A stretch of DNA of 39,343 bases. Origin: Candidatus Zhuqueibacterota bacterium. Lineage in GTDB: Bacteria > Zhuqueibacterota > QNDG01 > JABMRT01. Location of the stretch: the NCBI GenBank assembly GCA_013202295.1, contig JABMRT010000115.1, positions 1 through 39,343 on the forward strand. Reading direction: 5' to 3'. A model generated the notes under the pieces. The model made no database searches. It saw only the letters and a program-made list of their open reading frames with translations, and was not told the origin of the DNA. The position numbers and the translations under genes are program-made. Numbering within the stretch: the stretch's first letter is position 1; the number at the start of each line of letters is the position of its first letter. Shown here piece after piece: positions 1 through 8,510 of the stretch.

Positions 1-1
1 T

Positions 2-214
2 ACTCAGTTTAAACTACTCTATCTATTTGCTTCGCAAAGTGAAAATGTATTCTCGAGAAATGACATCCTGAGTAAAGTTTGGGGTGAGAATACTTATGTG
101 ACCAACCGAACAGTGGATGTGCATATTAAAAGATTAAGAGAGAAGTTGGGCGAAGACAAACAACCTTCAAAATATATTCAGACAATTCATGGAATGGGAT
201 ATCGTTTCGCCTAA
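2..214 (+). CDS. OmpR/PhoB-family response regulator, C-terminal part only
   Basis: This is the 3' end of a gene that begins before the window. The 70 visible residues are the winged-helix DNA-binding domain of an OmpR-type response regulator: the recognition-helix stretch TNRTVDVHIKRLREKLG is followed by the wing ending YIQTIHGMGYRF, which is diagnostic of the family. The receiver domain lies outside. It ends 50 bases before the priming transferase of the polysaccharide locus, on the same strand, so it could regulate that locus, but this is inferred from position only. Function as a DNA-binding transcription factor is established for the family; the partner kinase is not visible. Confidence 0.9.
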   Translation, partial: TQFKLLYLFASQSENVFSRNDILSKVWGENTYVTNRTVDVHIKRLREKLGEDKQPSKYIQTIHGMGYRFA

Positions 215-264
215 TCCTGGAATTGAATTTTATCCGGTTTAAATTTGTATGAGTAATTAATTTT

Positions 265-1080
265 TTGTATAATGGAATAGTAAGAAATCATTTTCTTACA
301 GAACTTAAAGGAATACAGGATTTGTCAGGAACAAGTGAACATACGACACAAGTGATTACCGAAAATATGGAGGTCGCATATCCTGTTAAGCAATCCTCGT
401 ATCAAGCAGAATCACGATTGAGGATCAGCCGAGAACAATTGATGTTTCTTCATAAAATCGCAAAACGCATCCTAGATATTAGCTTCTCAATCCTGCTTCT
501 AATTTTTGTTATTCCCATATTTATTACTATTGCCATCGCCATCAAAGCTACATCAAAAGGTCCGGTTTTTTTTCGACAAGAACGTGTTGGATTCAAGGGA
601 AATGACTTTAAAATATGGAAATTCCGGACAATGGTCGTCGAGAATTCCAAGCGGGAGCATCAGCAATTTGTGCAGGATCTTCTGAAAGATGAAGAGAACG
701 AGAAAAGTGAAGAATTACTGAAAGAATATTTAACCTATCTTGATAAGCGCCTCACATCTATCGGACGGATTTTAAGGGCATCCAGCCTGGATGAGCTGCC
801 TCAGCTGTTCAATATTCTTAAAGGTGAGATGAGTTTTGTGGGGCCACGTCCGCATCCTGTATACGAAGTCGATGAATACAAAGAATGGTATAAGAGACGC
901 CTGCATGTGAAACCAGGGCTTACGGGATGGTCAAAGATTAATCTTCGATTGACTCCAAAAAATTATGAAGAAGCAATTCTTTTTGACCTCTGGTATGTGG
1001 ATCACTGGTCATTTCTCCTTGATATTCGCATTATGTTCCTTACTGTCCCCTTTGTTCTTTCAATGAAAGATGCCCACTAA
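265..1080 (+). CDS. Undecaprenyl-phosphate sugar-1-phosphate transferase (priming glycosyltransferase)
   Basis: Bacterial sugar transferase of the WcaJ/WbaP C-terminal domain type (PF02397), 271 aa from the TTG at 265. It starts repeat-unit synthesis by moving a sugar-1-phosphate from a nucleotide sugar to the lipid carrier at the inner membrane. Visible features are KRILDISFS followed by one hydrophobic segment (about residues 72-92), then GPVFFRQERVG, KFRTM, SSLDELPQLFNILKGEMS and FVGPRPH, all hallmarks of the catalytic domain. The large N-terminal membrane region of WbaP is absent, so this is the short form. The start is uncertain: no clear ribosome site precedes the TTG, and ATG 367 or 442 are alternatives that keep the whole domain. 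The roughly 25-residue acidic insertion after KFRTM (ENSKREHQQF onward) is typical of family variation. Confidence 0.9.
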   Translation: MYNGIVRNHFLTELKGIQDLSGTSEHTTQVITENMEVAYPVKQSSYQAESRLRISREQLMFLHKIAKRILDISFSILLLIFVIPIFITIAIAIKATSKGPVFFRQERVGFKGNDFKIWKFRTMVVENSKREHQQFVQDLLKDEENEKSEELLKEYLTYLDKRLTSIGRILRASSLDELPQLFNILKGEMSFVGPRPHPVYEVDEYKEWYKRRLHVKPGLTGWSKINLRLTPKNYEEAILFDLWYVDHWSFLLDIRIMFLTVPFVLSMKDAH

Positions 1081-1100
1081 TTGAAAAGAAGGAGTTCGAT

Positions 1101-2042
1101 TTGAGTTTTAAAGAAAAAAAAATATTGGTTACAGGTGGCGCCGGATTTGTAGGTTCTAATCTGGTTGATCGTTTGGTAGAAGAGGGTGCTGAAGTCATAG
1201 TGCTTGACGATCTTTTTACCGGACGCAAAGAAAATATCACAAATTTTAATTCCATCGAGTTTATCCAGGGTTCCGTGAGTGATATAGAATTAATTGACAA
1301 ACTGATCAAGCGGGTTGACCTTGTTTTTAATCTGGCTGTTCGTAATATAATCGTATCCACAAAATCGCCTCTTCTTGATTTTCAAGTGAACACTGGCGGC
1401 ATAGTAAATATTCTTCTGGCTGCGAAAAAACATGGGATTGAAAGAGTTATCTATACCTCTTCTGCATCCATTTATGGAAACCCACGTTATTTGCCAATCA
1501 ATGAAGATGATTCGCTTTCTACGTTAAATCCCTATGCGGCAAGCAAACTGTCTTCTGAAAATTATTGCCATGCCTTTTTTGAATCCTTCCAGGTGCCAAT
1601 GGCTATTGTGAGGTATTCAAATGTTTATGGTATCAAGCAATCACCTTTAAATCCTTATTGCGGTGTTGTCAGCAAGTTTTTTGAAAGCATTATGAACGGG
1701 CAAGCTCCACAAATTCATGGTGACGGTGAACAAACACGCGATTTTACCTATGTGTCTGATGCGGTTGAAGCTACATTGTTGGCTGCTCTCAAACCCAAAG
1801 CAGAGGGTGAGGTATTCAATGTGGGTACAGGCAAAGAGACCAGCGTCAATGAATTGGTGGAAAAAATAATTCAAATTGTAGGTGTAAAAACAAAACCAAT
1901 TTATATTGACAGACGCGATATCGACAACATCAGACGACGCGTTTTAAATATCGAGAGAAGTCGTAAAGTTTTACGTTGGGTTCCGATCAAAACGCTTCGA
2001 ACCGGGTTGGAAGAAACGTATCAGTGGTTAAAATCGATTTAA
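1101..2042 (+). CDS. NAD-dependent epimerase/dehydratase (extended SDR), nucleotide-sugar modifying
   Basis: A 313-aa extended short-chain dehydrogenase/reductase. The Rossmann motif TGGAGFVG lies at residues 11-18, and the active-site Tyr and Lys are in NPYAASK, with a Ser/Thr partner in the preceding TSSASIYG. The stretch TRDFTYVSDAVEA is typical of UDP-sugar 4-epimerases of the GalE/WbpP type, and the length fits. It most likely epimerises a UDP-hexose or UDP-hexosamine to supply the polysaccharide; the exact substrate cannot be read from the sequence. The TTG start at 1101 has a good ribosome site (AAGGAG) about 8 bases upstream. It lies 20 bases after the priming transferase in the same operon. 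The variant GxVxNLAVRNIIVS in place of the more common NLAAQ is a modest departure. Confidence 0.88.
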   Translation: MSFKEKKILVTGGAGFVGSNLVDRLVEEGAEVIVLDDLFTGRKENITNFNSIEFIQGSVSDIELIDKLIKRVDLVFNLAVRNIIVSTKSPLLDFQVNTGGIVNILLAAKKHGIERVIYTSSASIYGNPRYLPINEDDSLSTLNPYAASKLSSENYCHAFFESFQVPMAIVRYSNVYGIKQSPLNPYCGVVSKFFESIMNGQAPQIHGDGEQTRDFTYVSDAVEATLLAALKPKAEGEVFNVGTGKETSVNELVEKIIQIVGVKTKPIYIDRRDIDNIRRRVLNIERSRKVLRWVPIKTLRTGLEETYQWLKSI

Positions 2043-2083
2043 TATCACAGAAATTACATCTTATTTTAATAAATAATATTTCA

Positions 2084-3367
2084 ATGAAGATGATTCGCTT
2101 TATAATTACTCGATTACGCATGCGTTCGATTAGGCAAATTATCGGTCGCATCACTTCAATTTTATTGCGATATGAAATGAGCACTGAATCGTTTCAATCG
2201 ATTTTAAAATCTTTTGCAATATTCTCTAACCATTTTGGAATCCAACCTACATTTCCTGTAACCGCCACCGTAGTTAAGCGACATCCAGTCATTTTTCAAA
2301 AACTTCAAGCAACCGGAGTTGAGTTTGCTGTGCATGGATTCCGACATGTGGACTATACACAGCTTTCCAATTATCAAATTCAAAGCCATTATCACCAAGC
2401 AGTTCAGATTTTTAAAGATCTGAACTTGAATCCTTCCGGATTTCGGTTTCCATTTCTTCGCAGGAATCAAACAACCCTGAAATTACTAGCTGACTCTAAT
2501 ATAAAATGGGACAGCAGTGATGTTATTGCCTGGACTTTTAACAAGCCTGAGTACACGAATCCATTAAATTGGAAAAGCTATCTCCAAATTCTTGAGACGT
2601 ACCAAGCGCAATTAATTCAAGATTTACCCTCACTACCGCATAAGGATTATGGATTGATCGAGATTCCGGTTTCAATACCGGATGATGATATTTTATTTGA
2701 ACGTCTGAAGGTAATTCCAGCCACTGCCAAGTTAATATGGTTAAATATGCTTAAGGATGTGCGAAGTCGCAGTGAACTACTCACACTACAGCTGCATCCT
2801 GAACGATTCCCACTCTTTAAATATCCACTTCAATCAGTGATTATCAAAGCCAAAAAGTATGGAGATTGCTGGATTGCATCTCTTGGAGAGATTTGCAAAT
2901 GGTGGATTGAAAAAGATCATTTTCAAGCTACATTATCCCAGATTAAAGAAGGTGAATTTAATATTCAATTCACATGTTCTGACAGGGGACAACCGATGTT
3001 AAGGCAAACAGATCCTGATGGGAACAATATCTGGTTACACTGTGAAAAGCAATTAAAAATAAAAAGTGAAAAAAAACCGATTGTTGGTATACCACAATCC
3101 TGCCCAGAAAATCTAAAGAAATTCCTTGCAGATGAGCAGATTATTTTTGAAATTACTGAATGTTCTAAATCAACTAATTTATATATAAATTGGCAGGGTC
3201 CATTCCTGGATATTCAGAAAAGAACATTGCTAAAACAAATACAGAATTGTAAATATCCACTTATTCGATTTAGTCGTTGGCCAAAACCATATACGTTTTG
3301 TTTGGCAATAACCGGTGATATTGACGGAATTGATTTATGGGATTACTGGAGCCGTTTTCATGGCTGA
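2084..3367 (+). CDS. Polysaccharide deacetylase (NodB-like) of an exopolysaccharide locus
   Basis: 427 aa from ATG 2084. The N-terminal half holds a NodB-fold core: PTFPVTATVVKRHP, the metal-site-like HGFRH (residues 84-88) followed by VDY, and FRFPFLRRN. The C-terminal end reads AITGDIDGIDLWDY (about 408-421). Proteins of this design are known in exopolysaccharide clusters and probably remove N-acetyl groups from the nascent polymer. The usual motif 1 (TFDDG) is missing at the front, while an Asp-rich GDID sits at the end. The start is uncertain: the reading frame opens upstream inside the epimerase, and GTG 2024 has a purine-rich site (GGAAGAA) 8 bases before it, whereas ATG 2084 has none; family similarity begins soon after 2084. 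The stop overlaps the next gene by 8 bases. Confidence 0.72.
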   Translation: MKMIRFIITRLRMRSIRQIIGRITSILLRYEMSTESFQSILKSFAIFSNHFGIQPTFPVTATVVKRHPVIFQKLQATGVEFAVHGFRHVDYTQLSNYQIQSHYHQAVQIFKDLNLNPSGFRFPFLRRNQTTLKLLADSNIKWDSSDVIAWTFNKPEYTNPLNWKSYLQILETYQAQLIQDLPSLPHKDYGLIEIPVSIPDDDILFERLKVIPATAKLIWLNMLKDVRSRSELLTLQLHPERFPLFKYPLQSVIIKAKKYGDCWIASLGEICKWWIEKDHFQATLSQIKEGEFNIQFTCSDRGQPMLRQTDPDGNNIWLHCEKQLKIKSEKKPIVGIPQSCPENLKKFLADEQIIFEITECSKSTNLYINWQGPFLDIQKRTLLKQIQNCKYPLIRFSRWPKPYTFCLAITGDIDGIDLWDYWSRFHG

Positions 3368-5570
3368 TTCACAAAACGAAACATTTGTACTAAAAGATAT
3401 TTACCAGCCGATTATAAAATATTGGTGGATGATCTTTTTATCCTTTGTCAGTGTTGTCTCTGTAGTCGTATACATGACAAAGAGCGCTCAACGGATTTAT
3501 GAAGCGAAGGCGACTCTCTATATCCAGCAGGATGGTTCTATCAATGGTGATATTTTCGAATCCAAAGATTACAATGCGCAGCGATATCTTGTTAAAAATC
3601 AGATCCCTATTTTAAAAAGCCGCAGTCTGGCAGCAGATGTTATCCGGCGTCTTCAAAATTCTGTATTTGAAGATTCTCTCTGCGTTCTTGGGAATTGTGC
3701 AATCCTTAAAGATGAAAATAATATATCCATGACATTTCAAGAAAAGGTTGAAATGTTTCGAGATGCCACGCGAGTTATGGAGGCAGTTGAGACCAATGTT
3801 CTTGAAATAAGAGGGCAGGCCTATTCAGCCTGGGAAGCAGCATTGCTCGTGAATATATGGGTAGACGCTTATCGCGATTTTGATTTAACCAATACACAGG
3901 GAGATATTGGGCAAACCAAAGATTTCCTCGGGCAAAAATTGGCAGATATTGATTCCAGTCTGATAGAATCAGAGAATGAACTCACTCACTTCCAAAAGAA
4001 GAATCAACTCATTTCATTATCTGAAGAAACTGAGCAGCTTGTCTTGCAATTATCTAGTTTTGAAGCTTTACATAATGAAGCGCGAACCGATAAAGAAGCA
4101 AACGAACAACAACTTATTTATTTAAGAGCTCAACTTGATGAAAGTCGCAGAAACCTTGTGGATAATATGATTAATCTGTCCAATTCGGTTCTTCAGGAAC
4201 TTCAAAAGCAGATGGCCCAGCTTGTGGCCGAGAAAGCGGCATATGAGGCGCAACTCGTCGGCGCGGGATTATCCACAAGGACTGATAATCGTTTAAGGCA
4301 AATGGAAAGTCGTCTTAATGGAGTTAAAGAGAAGATTGTTGAAGAAACCCAAAAACTGGTCGGGGAAGATATCTCGGCATTTAACCCCCTTGACAGATCG
4401 CAAGAATTGATCACTCAAATTTTGGAAACAGAAACCCATTTAAGATCGATCACTGCAAGAACAGAAACCTTGAAAAAGATCGTGAATGAATATTCTGTAA
4501 AACTTGATCAGCTTCCTGATAAAAGTCTTGAATTGGCTCGTTTGGAACGAGACGTGCAGGTGAAACGAGATATCTATGTGATGCTCAGACAAAAATATGA
4601 AGAAAACCGTATTCGTGAGGTCAGTCATCTGGCCAATATTCGTATTGTGGATAATGCGGCTCCTCCTTTGGATTATATTTACCCGCGCACAAAAATGAAT
4701 ATTACGCTCGCAGGCTTCTTTGGCCTTCTTTTAGGAATAGGCCTTGCATTTGGTCGTGTTTACTTTGAAGTCACGATTCAAAGTTCTTCTGATGTTGAAG
4801 CCATGGATACGAAAGTGATCGAATGTATTCCAGCCGCAAGACCCGGAAAGCGCTCAATGACAAAAGGGAGTGTTGCGAAGGATGAATCTGTTCAACGTGC
4901 ACGTGCAATCTATCCTTTTTTACTCACCAATCAAAATGTAAATCATTTAATTGAAGAAAGCTATCGTTCCATTCGCACTGTTGTTTTTAATCATATTTCC
5001 CCGGATACTTCAGCTGTCATCCTAATTACCAGTCCGAGCGCAGAGGAGGGCAAGTCCACTACCGTGGTGAATCTGGCAATTGCCATGGCCCGAAAAGGAT
5101 TAAAAACGTTGCTCCTTGACTGCGATCTTCGGAAACCGGTTCTTGATGTGCTGCTTACTAATTCGCATAAATCAATCGGCCTCACCTCTTATCTGAATTC
5201 TAAAAAGGATTGGAGAAAACATATCATCCAGACCACAGAGAAGAGTTTGGACCTTATGCCTTCCGGCCCGCTAGTCAAAAATGCGCCAGAGCTTCTGGGA
5301 TCTGCTTCGATGGCCCATCTGCTAAAAGATCTAAAAAAGGAATATAAAATAATTCTTGTGGATTCCCCCCCTGTATTGCCATTGACAGATACCCGTGTTC
5401 TCGCCTCTGTCGTGGATGGTGTACTCTTGACGGCCAAAGCAAAATCTACTCGTAAAGATGATATGAATAATGCACTTAAACAGATACATACCTATTCAAC
5501 CCAACTCTTTGGTGTGATTATTATCGGTGTTGCGAAAAGGCATGCATACGGTTACAGAGCATACACTTAG
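3360..5570 (+). CDS. Wzz/Wzc-type chain-length regulator with BY-kinase domain
   Basis: 736 aa. The N-terminal Wzz domain has a first membrane helix (about residues 25-45, IIKYWWMIFLSFVSVVSVVV), a long coiled-coil periplasmic region, the conserved Pro-rich run before the second helix, and that helix (MNITLAGFFGLLLGIGLAFG). The cytosolic bacterial tyrosine kinase follows: Walker A EEGKSTT (G564, K565, S566), Walker A' LLLDCDLRKP (D587) and Walker B ILVDSPP (D668). The C-terminal tail HAYGYRAYT is a small tyrosine cluster, the expected autophosphorylation site. It controls polymer length and export together with Wzy and Wzx. ATG 3360 overlaps the deacetylase stop, suggesting translational coupling; a longer frame from 3315 has no support. 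The usual partner, a Wza-type outer-membrane exporter, is not in the window. Confidence 0.93.
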   Translation: MADSQNETFVLKDIYQPIIKYWWMIFLSFVSVVSVVVYMTKSAQRIYEAKATLYIQQDGSINGDIFESKDYNAQRYLVKNQIPILKSRSLAADVIRRLQNSVFEDSLCVLGNCAILKDENNISMTFQEKVEMFRDATRVMEAVETNVLEIRGQAYSAWEAALLVNIWVDAYRDFDLTNTQGDIGQTKDFLGQKLADIDSSLIESENELTHFQKKNQLISLSEETEQLVLQLSSFEALHNEARTDKEANEQQLIYLRAQLDESRRNLVDNMINLSNSVLQELQKQMAQLVAEKAAYEAQLVGAGLSTRTDNRLRQMESRLNGVKEKIVEETQKLVGEDISAFNPLDRSQELITQILETETHLRSITARTETLKKIVNEYSVKLDQLPDKSLELARLERDVQVKRDIYVMLRQKYEENRIREVSHLANIRIVDNAAPPLDYIYPRTKMNITLAGFFGLLLGIGLAFGRVYFEVTIQSSSDVEAMDTKVIECIPAARPGKRSMTKGSVAKDESVQRARAIYPFLLTNQNVNHLIEESYRSIRTVVFNHISPDTSAVILITSPSAEEGKSTTVVNLAIAMARKGLKTLLLDCDLRKPVLDVLLTNSHKSIGLTSYLNSKKDWRKHIIQTTEKSLDLMPSGPLVKNAPELLGSASMAHLLKDLKKEYKIILVDSPPVLPLTDTRVLASVVDGVLLTAKAKSTRKDDMNNALKQIHTYSTQLFGVIIIGVAKRHAYGYRAYT

Positions 5571-5808
5571 AGTGTTTTTTCGATTTCTATTCATGAAATT
5601 GTATTGGATGATTCTACAAATTTACACTGAAGTTATCAGATCTCTCAAAGGGGATAATGATGCCGCATATCTCAAGTTAATTGTTTACTTGCCTCAATAT
5701 TTGCAATTGATTTCGTCAGAAATATATTTTTCAAGAATCTGATTTTTCGTCAGTTGATTTCGAGTATTCGTTTTGACAGAGACCAGACAAAAAAAGACAG
5801 GATAAACA
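5571..5808. other. Spacer inside the polysaccharide locus, possible gene remnant
   Basis: This 238-base AT-rich spacer is the largest gap within an otherwise tightly packed operon. It contains a 49-codon frame from ATG 5593 to 5742 with plausible composition but no ribosome site and no recognisable motif. It may be the residue of a lost gene or a leader for the next glycosyltransferase. An AGGA box just before the TTG at 5809 serves that gene. I see no terminator. Confidence 0.35.
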
Positions 5809-7011
5809 TTGTCGGAAAATCAACTCAAAATATGCATGGTTGGATATACGAAATACCTGCATGACGGCCGTTTGCATCGCTATTCACAATCATTGATTCA
5901 GAGTGGACATCTTGTCGACGTAATCGGTCTTGGATTCAAGCATGACACTCGAACTGCAGTGATCGACGGTGTCAGAGTTTTTAGAATTCAAAACCGTGAT
6001 TTTAGTGAGACTGGTCCGTTGTCATATTTCAAAAATCTGTTCACGTATTTCCTTAAATCGATTTATTTTGTCACAAAAATGCAACTAAAAATGCGATATG
6101 ATGTGATCCATTTTCATAATATCCCGGATTTTGGTGTATTCTGCACAATACCCGCAAAATGGATGGGAGCCAAGATTATTTTGGATATCCATGATCTGGT
6201 GCCGGAATTCTATATGAGGAAGTTCAATGTACTGGAAAATCATTTTATCATCCGTCTTCTTCGTGTAATCGAAAAAATATCATGTACATATACTGACCGC
6301 GTCATCACTGTCACGGATCTATGGAAAGAGACGCTCTCCAAAAGATCATTAAATTCTGATAAATGTGATGTGATCATGAATGTCCCAATACCCGACGTGT
6401 TTAAGCCAGTTCCTTATGTACCGCACAAAAAGAATGATCCTTTTCATCTAAGCTATCATGGTAATTTAGCAGAGCAGACAGGTGTGGATCTGCTCCTTGA
6501 CGCAATTGCTCTTATCCAGGATATAATACCCAACATTACACTTCAAATCATAGGAGAGGGACGAGAGCGTATTCATTTGCAGGAAAAAATGCATGATCTC
6601 AGAATTGACGATGTAGTCACTTTTAAGCCGGTTATACCTGTTACTGAATTACCAAACCAAATGAGTGAAATTCATGTTGGTGTTGATCCCAAACGGGATG
6701 GTGTCTATGCAGGCGAAACACTTAGTGTGAAATCCATGGAATATCTTGGAATGCAAATTCCGCTCATTGTATCAAAAACAAAGGCTTCTGAATATTATTT
6801 CGACAAGGATTCTGTATATTTTGTGGAGCCTGAGAATCCTAATGACTTGGCTCATGCGATCATGGATTTATATTCTCATGAAAAACGCAGGAAACAATAC
6901 TATCAAAATGCAGAACGATTCAATAATAGATACAATTGGCAGATGATGAAAGAGAGATATCTTCAAATGCTCAATGACCTCGTACACAATAAATCCAAAA
7001 ATGTATTATAA
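5809..7011 (+). CDS. Glycosyltransferase family 4
   Basis: 400-aa GT-B fold glycosyltransferase. The N-terminal acceptor domain begins KICMVGYTKYLHDGR and contains HNIPDFG and ILDIHDLVPEFY. The C-terminal donor-binding domain has YHGNLAEQTGVDLLLDAI, LQIIGEGRER and the GT4 EX7E-like segment ETLSVKSMEYLGMQIPLIVS. It adds a sugar from a nucleotide donor to the lipid-linked repeat unit on the cytosolic face of the membrane; the sugar cannot be deduced. The start is TTG 5809, preceded by AGGA. It is followed after 5 bases by the polymerase gene, so both are likely cotranscribed. Confidence 0.9.
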   Translation: MSENQLKICMVGYTKYLHDGRLHRYSQSLIQSGHLVDVIGLGFKHDTRTAVIDGVRVFRIQNRDFSETGPLSYFKNLFTYFLKSIYFVTKMQLKMRYDVIHFHNIPDFGVFCTIPAKWMGAKIILDIHDLVPEFYMRKFNVLENHFIIRLLRVIEKISCTYTDRVITVTDLWKETLSKRSLNSDKCDVIMNVPIPDVFKPVPYVPHKKNDPFHLSYHGNLAEQTGVDLLLDAIALIQDIIPNITLQIIGEGRERIHLQEKMHDLRIDDVVTFKPVIPVTELPNQMSEIHVGVDPKRDGVYAGETLSVKSMEYLGMQIPLIVSKTKASEYYFDKDSVYFVEPENPNDLAHAIMDLYSHEKRRKQYYQNAERFNNRYNWQMMKERYLQMLNDLVHNKSKNVL

Positions 7012-7016
7012 AACGA

Positions 7017-8510
7017 ATGCAATTATTAAAAAGACATTGGTGCTTTCATGCATTACAAATAATCTTTGTGAGTTTGATTTCCGGATGGATACTTTACCAG
7101 TCATTCTTTCCGAATAGTACATTAATTATTTCCCTAGCTGCAATTGCATTAATGTTTCTCCCGTTTATTTTTTTATGGTTGAGGTTTTCAAAAAAGGTTT
7201 TAATTGCTATTTTATTCCTCACAATGGCATTTAACATAGATCAGACTTTTTTTATACGGGAACATAATGGTGGAGCAGCGGGGTTGATTGTTTCACTCAA
7301 TGGCCTTGTCGTGTTTATACTCTATTTAATCTATTTCTTTGAAACATACCATAAAAGGGAGTCAAATTTACATTTTTTTACGACCACAGTCTTGTGTCTT
7401 CTAGGACTTGCTATGATGGCAACTATATCCTTGACTAGTGCTCCGAATCGAACACTTGGATTGTTCGAATTGTTAGAACTTGTTAAAATGATTTCAATTT
7501 TTATATATGTTAAATATGCCATTACTCATGAAATTGAATTTAAATTTATATTAAAAATATTATTGGTGGGGATTGTTCTTCAAGGTGCTATTGGGATACT
7601 CCAATTTGTAACTGGATCTTCCCTAAATTTGACCATGTTGGGTGGACAGGCTGATGCCTCAATGCAAATTGCTTCGCATGAAAATATGTCCCGTATTGGA
7701 GGTACACTCGGGGGGCCGAACTCATTTGCCTGGTATCTTGATTTTATTTTACCCATACCATTAGCAATTATTTTGCTTGGCCGAGGAAAAAGAAACCTAA
7801 GTCTCAACTTAATCGCTTTATGTATTGGGTGTATTGTTCTATTTATGACATTATCAAGGGGCGGTTGGCTGGGCATGTTATTTTCAAGTTTCATAGTGCT
7901 TTCTTATCTAATTACAAAGCTCACTCCAATGAAAAGATTTTATACAATTATAATCATGATTCTGCTTGCATGCATCGCTTTTATATTAATGCTGGGAATG
8001 ACTAATCCTGTACGTGATCGATTCCTGGCGGAAGATGGCGGATCAGCATATGTACGTATTCCTCTCATGCAAGTCGCGGTAAATATAATCAAGCATCATC
8101 CGATGACTGGGGTTGGATTGAACAATTACACACTGGTGCATCATAATTATGATAATACAGATGGGCGAGTGTCAACCTATTTTCCATATCCAGTACACAA
8201 TATATTTCTTCAATTGGGAGCTGAAGTAGGAGTGATCGGTCTCATGTTTTTTATCGTATTCCTAATCTGTATTTTATACCAGGCTATTGGGCTTATACGG
8301 GCTAACAACTCCCTTACAACTGCCGTTGCATTGGGATTGCTTGTCTCTCTAATGGGAGGTATGATTCAAGCTCAGGTAGAAAATGCCACGATTGGAAGTG
8401 CGAACCTTCTACCATTATGGATGCTTTCAGGATTAATAGCGGGTCTATGGGAAAAAGAAAAATTGAAGACTAGCGAATATAAGGAAGAAAGCTGCATTGA
8501 AATTGGGTAA
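7017..8510 (+). CDS. O-antigen polymerase/ligase-like membrane protein (Wzy family)
   Basis: 497 aa with about 10-12 hydrophobic segments spread along the protein. The large periplasmic loop after the middle contains RIPLMQVAVNIIKHHPMTG followed by VGLNNY and VHNIFLQLGAEVGVIGL, the signature of the Wzy_C/O-antigen ligase family (PF04932). In this context it most likely polymerises lipid-linked repeat units in the periplasm (Wzy role) rather than ligating them to lipid A; sequence alone does not separate these. ATG 7017 begins 5 bases after the GT4 stop, and its 3' end overlaps the flippase gene by 14 bases. Confidence 0.88.
   Translation: MQLLKRHWCFHALQIIFVSLISGWILYQSFFPNSTLIISLAAIALMFLPFIFLWLRFSKKVLIAILFLTMAFNIDQTFFIREHNGGAAGLIVSLNGLVVFILYLIYFFETYHKRESNLHFFTTTVLCLLGLAMMATISLTSAPNRTLGLFELLELVKMISIFIYVKYAITHEIEFKFILKILLVGIVLQGAIGILQFVTGSSLNLTMLGGQADASMQIASHENMSRIGGTLGGPNSFAWYLDFILPIPLAIILLGRGKRNLSLNLIALCIGCIVLFMTLSRGGWLGMLFSSFIVLSYLITKLTPMKRFYTIIIMILLACIAFILMLGMTNPVRDRFLAEDGGSAYVRIPLMQVAVNIIKHHPMTGVGLNNYTLVHHNYDNTDGRVSTYFPYPVHNIFLQLGAEVGVIGLMFFIVFLICILYQAIGLIRANNSLTTAVALGLLVSLMGGMIQAQVENATIGSANLLPLWMLSGLIAGLWEKEKLKTSEYKEESCIEIG

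Noticed and set aside
1976-2083. Longer N-terminus of the deacetylase inside the epimerase gene
   Set aside because: The extension overlaps the conserved end of the epimerase and is unlike family members, although a GTG at 2024 remains possible.
5527-5742. A 71-codon frame after the BY-kinase
   Set aside because: Its first part overlaps the kinase gene in another frame, and the internal ATG at 5593 has no ribosome site or recognisable motif.
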